From Phaeosaccion multiseriatum (taxonomy: Eukaryota > Ochrophyta, other classes): a stretch of DNA of 64,000 bases. The position numbers were made by a program, and so were the translations under genes. Shown in pieces: positions 11,323 through 22,297 of this stretch (position 1 is the first letter of the stretch; every line of letters starts with the position of its first letter). The DNA is taken from positions 4,216,001 through 4,280,000 of the forward strand of contig OZ218950.1 of NCBI GenBank assembly GCA_965112735.1. Reading direction: 5' to 3'. Under the pieces are notes generated by a model, which saw only the letters and a list, made by a program, of their open reading frames with translations, made no database searches and was not told the origin of the DNA.

Positions 11323-14300
11323 ATGGCAGCAACAGCTCCCCCAGCAAAGCCCATGACGGCGGCAATGGAGGCTGCGGCCAGAGGGCCGGCAGTGGCCAAG
11401 TATGACTTGACCCGCACCATTAGTCAGTACCTTGATCTCCATCTCATGTTCCCTTTGCTCGAGTTCGTGGATGAGAGAGAGATCTTCCAGACGAGCGAGG
11501 TGGCGTTAGCACGCCTCGATCTCCTTAGACATACGCACATGGTGAGTGGAGAGATGGATACGGGGAGATATGGCGCTCTCTCTTGTGCTGGATGGCTTTG
11601 CACTAGCAACAGATCCAGAGGATGAAGGGTGTGAGTGAGTGAGCAATGGGGCACCGGCACCGCCCCTCCGACTGTGATGGAAGAAGCAAGAAGGCGCAGG
11701 CCCGCAGACAGCTGGATGGAGGGATGGCACGGGGGCAGGGCAGAGAGAAGATAGAAGACAGGAGACGAACAAGGAGAGCGGGGGATGGAGAAGACAGAAG
11801 ACTGCAAGAGAGAGGGACGGAAGAGCGCAGAGACAGACACAAGACAACGAAGGAGCTTCGCGTCGGGTCAGCGCCCTCCTGGGCAGAGGCTGCAGTGCTT
11901 CTTTTTCATGGGGAGGGTGGGCGGGCATTGGCGGACCAGACCATGATTTCGTGTCCCTCCCTCTGGGCCTGATAGACTATCGCTATGTTGGCCCTCTGGG
12001 CTTGGCGTGGGGTACTCCCTCCCTCTGGGCTTTGGCTTGAGGTACTCCCACCCTCTGGGCGGGGCTTGTGTGGGCTTGAAGAAGTACAGTGAATCGCTGC
12101 TGCCAGTGTGCTGCTGTCAGTCCTCAGACGTCAAGCCATTCCCAGCAGGGGACGGGGAAACCCCAATAGACAAGAGGGAGAGCCTCAGAAGAGAGCGCCT
12201 CACACAGGAGGCACAGGGGAAGGGCAGAGGGGGCGCTTTAGAAGGTAGCAAAAGGCAGTGTGGAGGCGTGGAATGTGTCGGGCAGGCCGTGGGCCGCCCG
12301 CACCTCCCGCTCGCTGCTCGTGGCCATCCACTCCACCGCCTCCACCCACCGGGGGCTGATGGTGCTGATGGTTCATGTCCATCTACATGTTTCTGTGCCT
12401 CGCACGCGGGTGCATAGCGGTTCGCTGGTGGGGATGGATGGATGGATGGATGGATGGATGGCAGTGGATGGATGAGGGGGAGGGCAGTCGAGCAGCAGAG
12501 GGGGCGCTTAACCCTTTCTTGGGGGGGCAGGCTCGCGTCGAGGCTGGGGCTTGGTCACTCAATTCATTCAGCTCACGAGTGGCGTTACAGAAAGCAGAAT
12601 GTTTGTGATACACGTCCTTCCTCCTTTCACAAAGAGGGAGACAGCGAGAGCGAGGGAGAAGCCTTCATCCAACCTAATGTTCTGTTCCCGTTCTTTCTGT
12701 CTGTCTGTCTCCGCCTCTGTCTTCCTTCCGTTTTGGTGTCTGCTCCTTTTCCTCCCTCCTCTCTCTTCCGTCTGGTGCCTCTCTACCCTCCCAAGGTTGA
12801 TTACGCCATGGACATCTATAAGACACTGCACAACACGGAGGAGACACCCAAAGGTCAGTGTCTGTCAGTCAATCACCAAGTCAGTGAAGGTATCAGTCAC
12901 TCAGTGAGTCAGTCAGTCGGCCAGTCGTTTACTCATTCACTCACTCAGTCTGCAGTCAATCAGTCAGCCCTTCGGTCTCTAACCCTTTTCATGATTCACA
13001 CACACACACAACACACACAACAAAACTCACAGAGATGAACGACCAACGCGCGGCGGTGTTTTTGAAGCTCAACAAGCTCAAGGACGATGCAGACAGGCTC
13101 ACCGCAGTCTTCGCTGACGAGGCGCTGTGCACGAAGCTCATGCAGGTATGTATGTGTGTATGTATGTGTGTGTATGTTTGTACGTATGTGTGTATAGGTC
13201 CTTCTGTGTAGTCCTTGTGGAGGTCCGTTGGGCCGTTCCCCAGGTCCCCTTTCCAGCAGCTTCGTTGTACACGAATGGAGAGACACCTCACCGTGCACCT
13301 CACCCACTCATACACTCGCTCTCTCACTCACTCACCCACTCATACATTCTCTCTCTCACTCACTCACGCATGCACCACTCACTCATTTCTCACTCACCCA
13401 CTCATACACTCACTCACCCACTCATGCACTCATTCATGCACTTGCTGACTCACCCACTCACTCACTCACTCACTCACCCACTCATGCACTCACTCACTCG
13501 CCCACTCACCCATGCTCTCACTCACGCACTCACTCACTCACTCACGCACTCACCCACTTGCTCACTCACTCACTCACTCATTCACTCACTCACTCACTCA
13601 CCCACCCACTTACTTACTCACTCACTCACTGACTTATGCGATGAATATATGCACTGCTCTGCCTGCTCTGTGCTGCGCAGGAGTCCAAGTACAGCTGGGA
13701 GGGGCTGAAGAACGAGCTCATGTTGGCGGACAGCACCTTGGATGCATATTACGACCTAGCCAAGTTCAACTTCGACTGCGGAGACTACGGACTTGTGAGT
13801 TGGAGAGAGGGGGGGGGGCGGAGGGAGGGAAGCGAAGCGAAGCAAAGCAAAGCAAAGCAAAGCAAAGCAAAGCAAGACAAATCAAAAAGCATTTTTGACT
13901 CTACCACAGGATAAATGCACACCTTCCCACATTCATTGCCGCTGACCTCCTCCTCCTCCTCCTCCTCCTCCTCCTCCTTAGGCCGGAGAGAGTCTTGCCA
14001 AGTACGCACAACTGACCAATGACACAACAAGCTCCAGGGGCTTTGGAGCACTGTGGGGACGTCTCGCCTGTGCCATCCTCGCCACACAATGGGACGAGGC
14101 GCTGGGGCTGCTCAGGGAGGTGAAGATGGCTATCGAGTTCAAGGTGAGAGAGTTGGTGATACAGAGGCGGGAGGGGATGGGAGGGAGGGGAGGGAGGGAG
14201 CGAGGGAGTGGGTGAGGGAGAAAAGCTGACTTGACAAGAGACGCACATACAACACAGCCTGTAGACAGGCACACAAAGAGAAAAAAAATAGCCGCCCCCG

Positions 14301-16750
14301 CCCGCTCTCTCTCTTACACACACACGTACACACACACCTCGTCTCACTCTCTGTCACGCACGCACGCACCTTCAGGACGGCACCCCTCTGCAGCAGATGC
14401 AACAGCGCTCTTGGCTCCTCCACTGGAGCCTCTTCGTGTTTTTCAACCACGCCAACGGGAGGTAAGGAGAGGAGGGGGCGGCAGGGGGCATCATTAGTAC
14501 ACCGTATTGACTTGCTCGCTCGCTTGCTTTCTTCCTTCCTTCGTTTGTTCGTTCGTTCCTTCCTCCCTTTCTTCTTTTTTAACACTCTTCCCTGTCTTCT
14601 CGTTCGCTCCCTTTGTACTGTGCTTCCTTCTGTTCGTGTTGGTGTTACGCCTGACTGCTGCGACTGCCGTGACGGCTGTGACTGCTGTGACTGCTGCCTA
14701 CTGTACTGCGTGCAGAGACGAGCTCATCACCATGTTCTTTGAGGACAAGTTCACGCAGGCCATTCAGGCCAACTGTCCCTGGCTGCTTCGGTACCTGGTG
14801 ACAGCCATCATCCTCACCAAGGTGGCCGCCAATCGGAGGCGTAACGTCATGCACGACCTCATCCGCGTGCTCGAGCAGGAGGTGAGGCATGCAAGGACTA
14901 AGATAGAGTTTGAGTTTCAGTGATGAGGAATGCAAGGACTAAGATAGAGTTGGAGTTTCAGTGATGAGGAATGCAAGGACAAGATAGAGCTTGAGTTTCG
15001 GTGGGTTGTATGATGATGTAGGGGAGGGCAGGTCACCCGTCTACCTACCTGTCTGTCTCTCTGTCTGTCTGTCTGTCTGCCTGTCTTTCTGTCTTTCTGC
15101 CTTTTTGTCTGTCTTTCTGTCTTTCTGTCTTTCTTTCTGTCTGTCTGTCTTTCTGTCTTTCTGTCTGCTGTCTGTCTTTCTATCTGTCTGTCTGCCTGTC
15201 TGCCTGTCTGCCTGTCTGTCTGTCTGTCTGCCTGCCTTGGACTTGGCCTCTCATGCCGTCTCCTCAAGCCCCGTCTCCCTCCCCCCCTGCCTCCCTCTCT
15301 CCCTCCAGCACGAGTCATACTCCGACCCCATCACGGAGTTCCTGGAGTGCCTCTACGTGCGCTTCGATTTCGACGGTAAGTGTGGCAGTGAGGCAGTGAG
15401 GCAGTGACTCAGTAAGTCAGTGTGACTCAGTAAGTCGTTCAGGCACAGGGACCGTCGAGGAGGTCGAGGTTCAGGGTCAGCGTGTGGGTCAGTGTGTCAG
15501 TGCCCCTCTTGCCACAACAGACTTTAGGGGTCCCCCAACGCCACTCCGACGACGTCTCTCTTACCTCGACCCTCCCCTCGCTCTCCTCCTTCTCCCTCTT
15601 CACCTCCCTCTCTGCCTTCCTTCCTTATCTCTTTCCCTCCCTCCCTCCCTCCCTCCCCCCCCGCGCCCCTCCCTCCCTCCTGTATGCCCAACAGGTGCCC
15701 AAGAGCGGCTCGGCGAGTGCGAGAAGGTGCTCCTGTCGGACTTCTTCCTGTGCGGCTGCGCAGAGGAATTCATGGAGGAGGCGCGCATCTTTATCTTCGA
15801 GACGTACTGCCGCATCCATCACAAGATCAACATTCACATGCTGGCAGAGAAGGTGCGGTAGAGGAGAGGAACACACACACACACAGGAGGGAGGGAGAGT
15901 AGAGGGGGTGGGGGCCGGGCGAAGAGAAGGAAGAGGGAGGGGAAATGGGGGGACGAGAGCCCCGTCCCTTCTGTCTTGACCTCTCCCACCACTCCCACCA
16001 CCTCACACTCACTTGCTCTCCTCTCTATCCTCGCTGCCTCCACTGCTACCCCTCCTGCTGCTACTGCTCTCTCTCTCTTTCTTCCCTCTTAAGATGGGCA
16101 TGGAGACGGAGGCGGCGGAGAAGTGGATAGTGGACCTCATCCGCGGCTCCCAATTAGATGCCAAGATCAACTCGCAGGAGAGCACCGTCATCATGACCGC
16201 CAAGTACCCCACCATCTACCAGCAGGTAAGTCAATGAATCAGTCAGTGTGGGGGTATACGTGTGTGTGCGTGTGTGTTACAGAGTGTATGACAGTGCGTG
16301 TGTGTGTAAGGGAGGGAGGGGAGGGATGGATGAGCATCCACTACCATCCCCTGAACCACCTCAGCACCACATGCCTCCATCCAATTTCCCCCCATCCACC
16401 AGTTTTCAGTTTTTTTCATAACATGAATGGCATCGATATCAGAGTTTCTCATCCGCCATCCATCCATCCACCCATCCACCCATCCATCCATCCACCCATC
16501 CATCCTCCCCCCTCAGGTCATCGACAAGACCAAAGACCTCAACATCCGCTCGGGTATGCTCATCAACAACCTCAAGCAGTACGCCACTGACCTGTCCAAT
16601 GGGGTGGAGCCTGACCCCAATGATTATGAGTCGAGCTTCAGGGGGGGAGGAGGAGACAGGGGGGGAAGGGGCGGGGGCAGGGGGGGAAGGGGGGGGGGTG
16701 ATCGGGGGGGGAGAGGGGGGGGCAGGGGAAGAGGAGGGGGCGGGTATTAA
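11323..16750 (+). CDS. EIF3E: Eukaryotic translation initiation factor 3 subunit E (INT6) with an RGG-rich tail
   Basis: Eleven exons: 11323-11541, 12796-12853, 13033-13145, 13681-13794, 13982-14143, 14376-14461, 14716-14881, 15309-15375, 15695-15852, 16094-16225 and 16517-16750. They give 502 aa, in frame. The start [22 protein letters not shown] matches the eIF3e N-terminal helix. [33 protein letters not shown] and [18 protein letters not shown] lead into the PCI domain (about 290-425), with [18 protein letters not shown] at its winged helix. It is a subunit of eIF3, which scaffolds the 43S preinitiation complex. Human eIF3e is 445 aa and ends soon after the PCI domain. Here residues ~468-502 form a Gly/Arg/Asp tail rich in RGG, typical of RNA-binding or methylated tails. 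The same exon encodes conserved residues before it. Confidence 0.97.
13290..13634. repeat. (ACTC)n-type degenerate microsatellite in eIF3e intron 3
   Basis: About 345 bp of imperfect CACT/CACC tetranucleotide repeats fill most of the intron between exons 3 and 4. The Thr-His-Ser-Leu open frame through it is an artefact of the repeat. Confidence 0.9.
14886..15001. repeat. Three tandem ~44-bp repeats in eIF3e intron 7
   Basis: Three adjacent copies of a unit beginning ATGCAAGGACTAAGATAGAG and ending GAGTTTCAGTGATGAGGA start directly after the donor of exon 7. The third copy lacks two bases and ends in TTTCGGTG. The copies are over 90 percent alike, so the expansion is recent. Confidence 0.85.
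15041..15236. repeat. (CTGT)n/(CTTT)n microsatellite in eIF3e intron 7
   Basis: About 195 bp of CTGT, CTTT and CTGC tetranucleotides follow the 44-bp repeats and precede the acceptor of exon 8. Confidence 0.9.
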
Positions 16751-17504
16751 GTAGATAAAAACCAAGCCAGCCAGCCAGCCAGCCAGCCAGGTAGGTAGGC
16801 AGGTAGGCAGGCAAGGAAAGTTGTGAGGTAACAAACAGACAAGACGGATTGACTGATTGATTGGCTGACTGACTAAAGGCCCTCCTTTGACCGCCGCCAG
16901 CCAAGAAGGAGGGACGGACGGACGGACGGACGGACGGACAGAGAAGATTGCGAGCGACTTAGAGAGAGGGAAAGCGAAGGTGTAGACGAAGCGAGTGTCC
17001 GTCCGTGGGGTGTGCGTGCGTGCGTGCGTGCGTGTATCGTGGGGTGCCATCTCATGTCATGACTCTCTCGTGTACGAGGTGATGAAAGGTGTGGTGCCGC
17101 CCCCCCTCCTCGGCCGTGTGGACAGGAACAGGAACGAAGGAGGAGGAAGAGGAGGAGGAGGAGGAGGAGGAGGAAGAGGAGGAGGAGGAGGAGGAGGAGG
17201 GGGGGGGGGGGGGCGCCTTCGTCCTTCGTTTCTTTGCGCCACGCACATTACCTATGTCAAAGGTTATGACAGCTTTACTTTTTTGAATAAAGTAACACAC
17301 ACAGACAAAAGACGAAAGAACAAACTTACTTACGTACATACAATATGGTCATCCCTGAAGCAAACATGTTCGCTCGCTCGCTCGTGAGTGAGTGAGTGTG
17401 ACTGGAAGCAGCTCTTGCAGCAGGCATCAAAAGCTCAACAACAGTCCAGAGAGGAGGTGCGTTGTGTTGTGAGATGGTTGATCGTTCATTCATTCCTTCA
17501 GGCC
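16751..17504. other. Convergent 3' region between eIF3e and the HOOK gene
   Basis: No coding exon is seen. The region holds CCAG and GGTA tetranucleotide runs just after the eIF3e stop, a (GGAC)n run near 16916-16939, and a (GGA)n/poly-G tract at 17139-17213. An AATAAA on the plus strand near 17286 could serve as a poly(A) signal, but it lies over 500 bp beyond the eIF3e stop. Confidence 0.5.
17139..17213. repeat. (GGA)n and poly-G tract
   Basis: GGA repeats followed by a run of about 15 G, between two convergent genes. Confidence 0.85.
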
Positions 17505-17580
17505 TCAATTCTTGCTCTTCATAGACTGAGACACCTCCTCCCGCTTCCGCTGCATCCAACTCCCGCTGCCGCTGCCACCT

Positions 17581-17632
<52 letters not shown>

Positions 17633-18446
17633 CGGAAGAAGAGGAGGAGGAGGAAGAGGAAGCCCCTCCTCCTCCCCCTCCCCCTCCCCCACCCCCGCTG
17701 CTGACGGCATGCATGAGCAAATTCTTCTCCATCACCTCTTCCCCCAAATTATACACGGCACTCATCAGCAGGCGCTCCTCCCTCTTCTGCGCCACCTTGT
17801 CTGCTCTCTGCTTGCTTTCCATCAGGGCCATCTTCTGCTGCAGGTCCTTATTCTCCCTTGCTTTGAGGTGCAGGGCTGCGGAATATTTCTCTTGGAACTT
17901 GTACAGCATCTTCTTGGTGTACGTCTCCAGCTTGGTCTTGTCCGTCTGCAGAGTGTTGCACTCCGTCTCTTTGGCCTTGTGTGTTGTGTTTGTGTTTGGG
18001 GGTGTGGTGTTTGCGTTTGGGTGTTGTGTGTGTGTGTTGGGTGTTGGGTTGGTGGGGGGTGGGGTGGTGCAGTGGGATGATGATGGCAGGCAATTCAATC
18101 AAAATCCCACTCCATGCCACTCACACACACACACACAGTCGGTCCTCCTTGCTCCTCCCCTCCACGCACCCACTCACCTTGAGCTTGTCCGTGAGCTGAT
18201 TGAGGCTCATCTCCAGCCCCTCCAGCCTCTGCAACTCGTCCCGAAGCTTATCACTCTCCTCGTGTGCCTCTCTCAGTCTCGCCTCGTCCCTCCCCGCCTG
18301 TGCCGCCCCCTTGGTGTCTCCCTCTCCCCCCTGTAGGGACCCAACCACCCCCCTAAGCTTCTTCACCTCCATGTCGAGTTCAGCCTCTCTGCGCTTGGCG
18401 GCCATTGCGTCGGCAGAGCGCTCGTCCTGGACATGGCACACACGCA

Positions 18447-18495
<49 letters not shown>

Positions 18496-19082
18496 GCGTG
18501 AGCAGAGTACCGGATACGTGACCAAAGCGCGAAGTTAGACCCAGAGGGGAGGGTATGTATATATATATATAGAGAGAGAGGAGGGTGATAGGTGATGAGT
18601 ACCCACACCAACCCCCCCGGCCCTCTCCTCCTCTGCAGTGAGTCCATCTCACCACCTCACCTTCATCCTCTTCTCCACCTCCAATTGCGTCTGTAGGAGT
18701 GCCACCTGCTCGCTGTCGGTCTCCCCCCCTCCCTCCAGCTTGGTCTTGAGCAGCTCATTCTCCCTCGTGAGCCTACCCACTTTCTCCCTACGGTCTGAAG
18801 AGCTCTCAAAGAGCCCCACTCCGCCCCCCCCCGCCCCCCCCAGGCCGCCGCCGTCATCGTCTTCGCCCCCTCCCCCCCCTCCCCCTGCCTTGTGCGTCTC
18901 TCGGAGTGCGATGAGCTCGTCCTCGAAGAAAGCTTTGGCCTGAGAGACTTCTTCTAGGTCCACTCGTAAGCGTGTGACCTCCTGAAAGGGGGGGGGGGGG
19001 GAGAGGGGTACAAGTGAGGGATCACTCAGATTCAAATACACACAACACACCCACACAACAACACACGCACACTCATACACAC

Positions 19083-19122
<40 letters not shown>

Positions 19123-19843
19123 ACACACACACATCCAAACCCCCACCCCCCACCCACACCCACACACACACATCCACCCACACCCACACCCACCCACACC
19201 CACACACACGCACACGCACACGCACACGCACACCCTCTCTCCCCTCCGCTACCCACCGCGTCCTTGAGGGATAGCGCGTTGGAGGTCTCGAACTTGGCCC
19301 TCTCCATCTCCACAGCCTGGTCCTTGTACAGCTCCAGCTGGCGAGTCAGGGTGGGGATGGTCTTGGTAGTGGACTCGAGGTCAAAGATCTGATCCAAGTA
19401 CTTGGCATTCTGTGCCTCCAGCTCCTCCAGCTCCTGGGGTTTGGAGTGAGTCAAGTCCAGGTCAGGTCCAGTTTCAAGGTCAAGTTTCAGTTTTGCAGCT
19501 TCATCAGTTCCTTTTCAAGGTCAAGTTTCAAAATCATAACAGACTTGCCAACCTCGATAATGTCACCTCTACGCTTGATATTTGTATTCGACATCGATAT
19601 TGTATTCGACATCGATAACCATGCCCCACCTGCTTGAGGTTGCTGAGCCCCTCCAGGCGCTTTTGGTACTTTGTGATGGTATCTTCCGCCTTCCTGAGCT
19701 GCGCAGCCTTACCCTGCGCGATGTCAAGCTCGTCAGCGATCTGCCGCACCTCACTCTCCAGCTTTGCACGGAGCCTTGTATTGTTTGTATGTGTCGTGGT
19801 GGTGGTGGTGGTGGTGGTGGTGGGGGGGGGGGGGGTGGCACAA

Positions 19844-19876
<33 letters not shown>

Positions 19877-21849
19877 ACAGGCACGACACCAGACAGACAG
19901 AGGGAGGGGTGAGTCGACATCGATTGGGGAATCAATCAGTACGGATGCTATTTCGCCGCGCACTCACTCAGGCACCCAATCATCGACGCACCCCATCGTT
20001 CACTTAATCACCCGCTCACACACTCACCCACCCACTCTCCCCCTCCCCCCCACCTCCCTTCCACCTACCCACCCACCCACCCAACCAACCATTTACCCAC
20101 CCACTTCCCGCCTCCCTCCCTCCCTCCCCCCCAGCAAGCCAGCCAACCAGCCAGCCAGCCATCCATCCCATTCACTCACTTGTCCTCTTTCTCCCTGGTG
20201 GCCTGCAGCGAGTCCCTCTCCCCCTTCAAATCCTCCACCTCCACCTCTCTCTCCGCCAACTCTGCCCGCAGGCCTTTCACCTCGTTGCTCTGGCCCCTCT
20301 TGCTCTCCTCTCCCTGCCTCTCTCCTCTACTCCTGAGCTCCCCTAATTCTTCTTGCAGCATCCTCACAGTGTCAGCGCTCTTGACTTGCTCCCTCGCCGC
20401 CTCGTCCCGCTCCCCTCTCAAGTCCTCTGCGAGCCGCTCCGAGGCATTGAGGGCCACACGCATCTCTGCGACAGCCTCCGCCGCGACCTCTTCTGCTGCC
20501 GCTGCTGCTGCCACTGCTGCTGCTGCTGCTGCCGCCGAGTCTCCTCCTTCTGTCCCGCTGCCTCCTCCTCCTCCTCCTCCTCCCCCTCCCCCTCCTCGGG
20601 CTTCGTTCTCCCCTTCATCTCCATCTGTGAAGTCCGTCATGTTTGCCATGCCCTGCTGAATCAGCACCTGCAGCAGCCCCTGTTGCTCGTCCGGCAGCTG
20701 TGCAGGTGTGCGTGTGTGCGTGTGTGTGTGTGTGTCCGTGTGTGTATGTGTGTGTATATGTGCGTGTGTGTATATGTGCGTGTGTATATGTGTGTGTGCA
20801 TTGTGCATGTTGGTAGTTCGGACACAGCATCGTGATGGAAGATGATTGACGAATGATGAAAATGACGATGACACCCACCTGCATGATCTTGGGGATGAAC
20901 TGCGCCTTGTCAGAGCACGTCACGGTGACCGCAAGGAGCAGCTCCACCAACTTCATGGCCACTTCGGAGGCTTGAGGCCCGAGGGAGGCATCCTCTGCCC
21001 ACTTGGCCAGCGACGTCAGGCCAGAGGGCTGCACGAGGGGTGGGACAAGTTAGAGAGGGCCCTTACGTTAGTGTTGTTGGCAGCCCTCTTCACTCACCCA
21101 CACAACTACCCCACTCCACTCACCCACCCACTCAATCACTCGACTCCCTTTCCTCCCTCTTCTTACTTGCACTAGTGAGAAGTCGGATGCCTTCTCGAGC
21201 ACCTCGTTGTAGTAGCTCTCGAGGTTGGACACCACACGCTTGAGGTTGTTCTTGGAGAGGACCCAGTTGCCTCGCGACTCGGAGTTGATGCCCGTCATGG
21301 AGAAGAAGTGGGGGGCTCTGATTGGGTTGGGAAGGGGAGGGTTGGTGGGCAAAAGGAGGAATATTTGAGCGGGCTTTCGACTATAGAGCAAAGTGCTTTA
21401 AAGAGGGAGGGGGGGTGGGGGGGGGTGGTCCCATTCTTCAAAGGGGGGGAATCGTGCGCAGTTGAGTCGCATATCACACATCGATTGACACAAAGTCACC
21501 ATTCACCATTCGGCATCATCCTCTACTTTGGTGGCAGAGAATTCGTTGCACAGAAGATCAGCAGCCCCCCCCCTGTGCTCGTGCTTACATGTGGGCGAAC
21601 ACTTCGGCCAGCAGCACCCCGTCTGACAGGTCCTTCAGGCTCTCACACTGCGACGACAAGGCAAACGTCCCCACCTGCAAGAGAGTGAGGGAGGGACAGC
21701 AAGGGGGATGGGCTCTTCTTGAGTGCGATGTGGCTATCCTCTGCTTTGATTCTCGGTTTTGTGCCTCTGACTCTACGCTCGAGCAGGCTGGCCTGGTCGG
21801 TCCCCGGTCGGGAGAAGATGCAAGCGCTAATTGCAGAGAGAAGCCCTTG

Positions 21850-21914
<65 letters not shown>

Positions 21915-21992
21915 ACACCCCAGTTAACGTGTTCCTCCCTTATGGGCACTCACCCAGGCGACGGCCGCTGCCTCCTGCTGATCGTCCGCCAT
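17505..21992 (-). CDS. HOOK-domain coiled-coil protein (dynein adaptor-like)
   Basis: Ten exons: 21992-21954, 21674-21589, 21317-21167, 21028-20879, 20697-20180, 19774-19630, 19433-19257, 18981-18661, 18426-18178 and 17975-17505. They encode 768 aa, in frame. Residues ~13-140 resemble the N-terminal HOOK (calponin-homology-like) domain: CESLKDLSDGVLLAEVF, then NWVLSKNNLKRVVSNLESYYNEVL, then a segment ending in the conserved FIPKIMQ. In HOOK proteins this domain binds dynein light intermediate chain. The middle and C-terminal two thirds are predicted coiled coil (heptad-rich in Leu, Glu and Lys) broken by Gly- and Ala-rich linkers. Near the end come poly-Gly, poly-Ser and a run of about 16 Gln (CAG codons). 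The family call rests on the N-terminal domain plus architecture. HOOK proteins tether cargo to dynein, and the cargo here is unknown. Confidence 0.82.
17583..17630. repeat. Coding (CAG)n repeat, poly-Gln in the HOOK-like protein
   Basis: About 16 consecutive GCT units on the plus strand, read as CAG on the coding strand, give a glutamine run near the C-terminus. Confidence 0.9.
19038..19232. repeat. (CA)n tract in an intron of the HOOK-like gene
   Basis: About 195 bp of CA with CCA and GCA interruptions between exons 7 and 8, reading (TG)n on the sense strand. Confidence 0.85.
21862..21912. repeat. (CT)n microsatellite in first intron of the HOOK-like gene
   Basis: About 25 CT units lie directly downstream (in gene orientation) of the first short coding exon. 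Confidence 0.85.
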
Positions 21993-22297
21993 CGTGCTTG
22001 AAGCCCCGGAGAGGGAGAGCACCGATCGTTGCCCCCCCTTCACCTCCTTTTGTTGATCACTTCGTTCGGCTTCTAATCTGGATTAAGGCCCAGAGCTGCC
22101 CACGATACCCTGTAGACTTCTTGCTGACGTCCTACCTCTCCCTCTCTTCCCTTCTCCTTCCTCCTCCTCTTTCTCTTTACTCGGCTTCGCGCCTGCTAAG
22201 ATCCTGCTTAGGACAGGGCCTGCTTGCTTAGGACAGGGCCAATTCCCATTCTCTCCCTTGATATCCTCGCTTTGAATCCTTCCTCTTCTCAAAGACG
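21993..22297. promoter_or_regulatory. Divergent intergenic region HOOK-like gene / ECHS1
   Basis: The two start codons are only 305 bp apart. A 20-bp direct repeat (CTGCTTAGGACAGGGCC, twice, about 22203-22240) lies in the middle. A CCAAT-like box (GGCCAATTCCC) directly follows the second copy. A shared bidirectional promoter is an inference from spacing. Confidence 0.45.

Noticed and set aside
13127-13708. Thr-His-Ser-Leu repeat protein on the plus strand
   Set aside because: Translation of the ACTC-type microsatellite between eIF3e exons 3 and 4.
13290-15236. CRISPR-like regular repeats
   Set aside because: Simple-sequence and 44-bp direct tandem repeats without unique spacers, inside introns of a eukaryotic gene.
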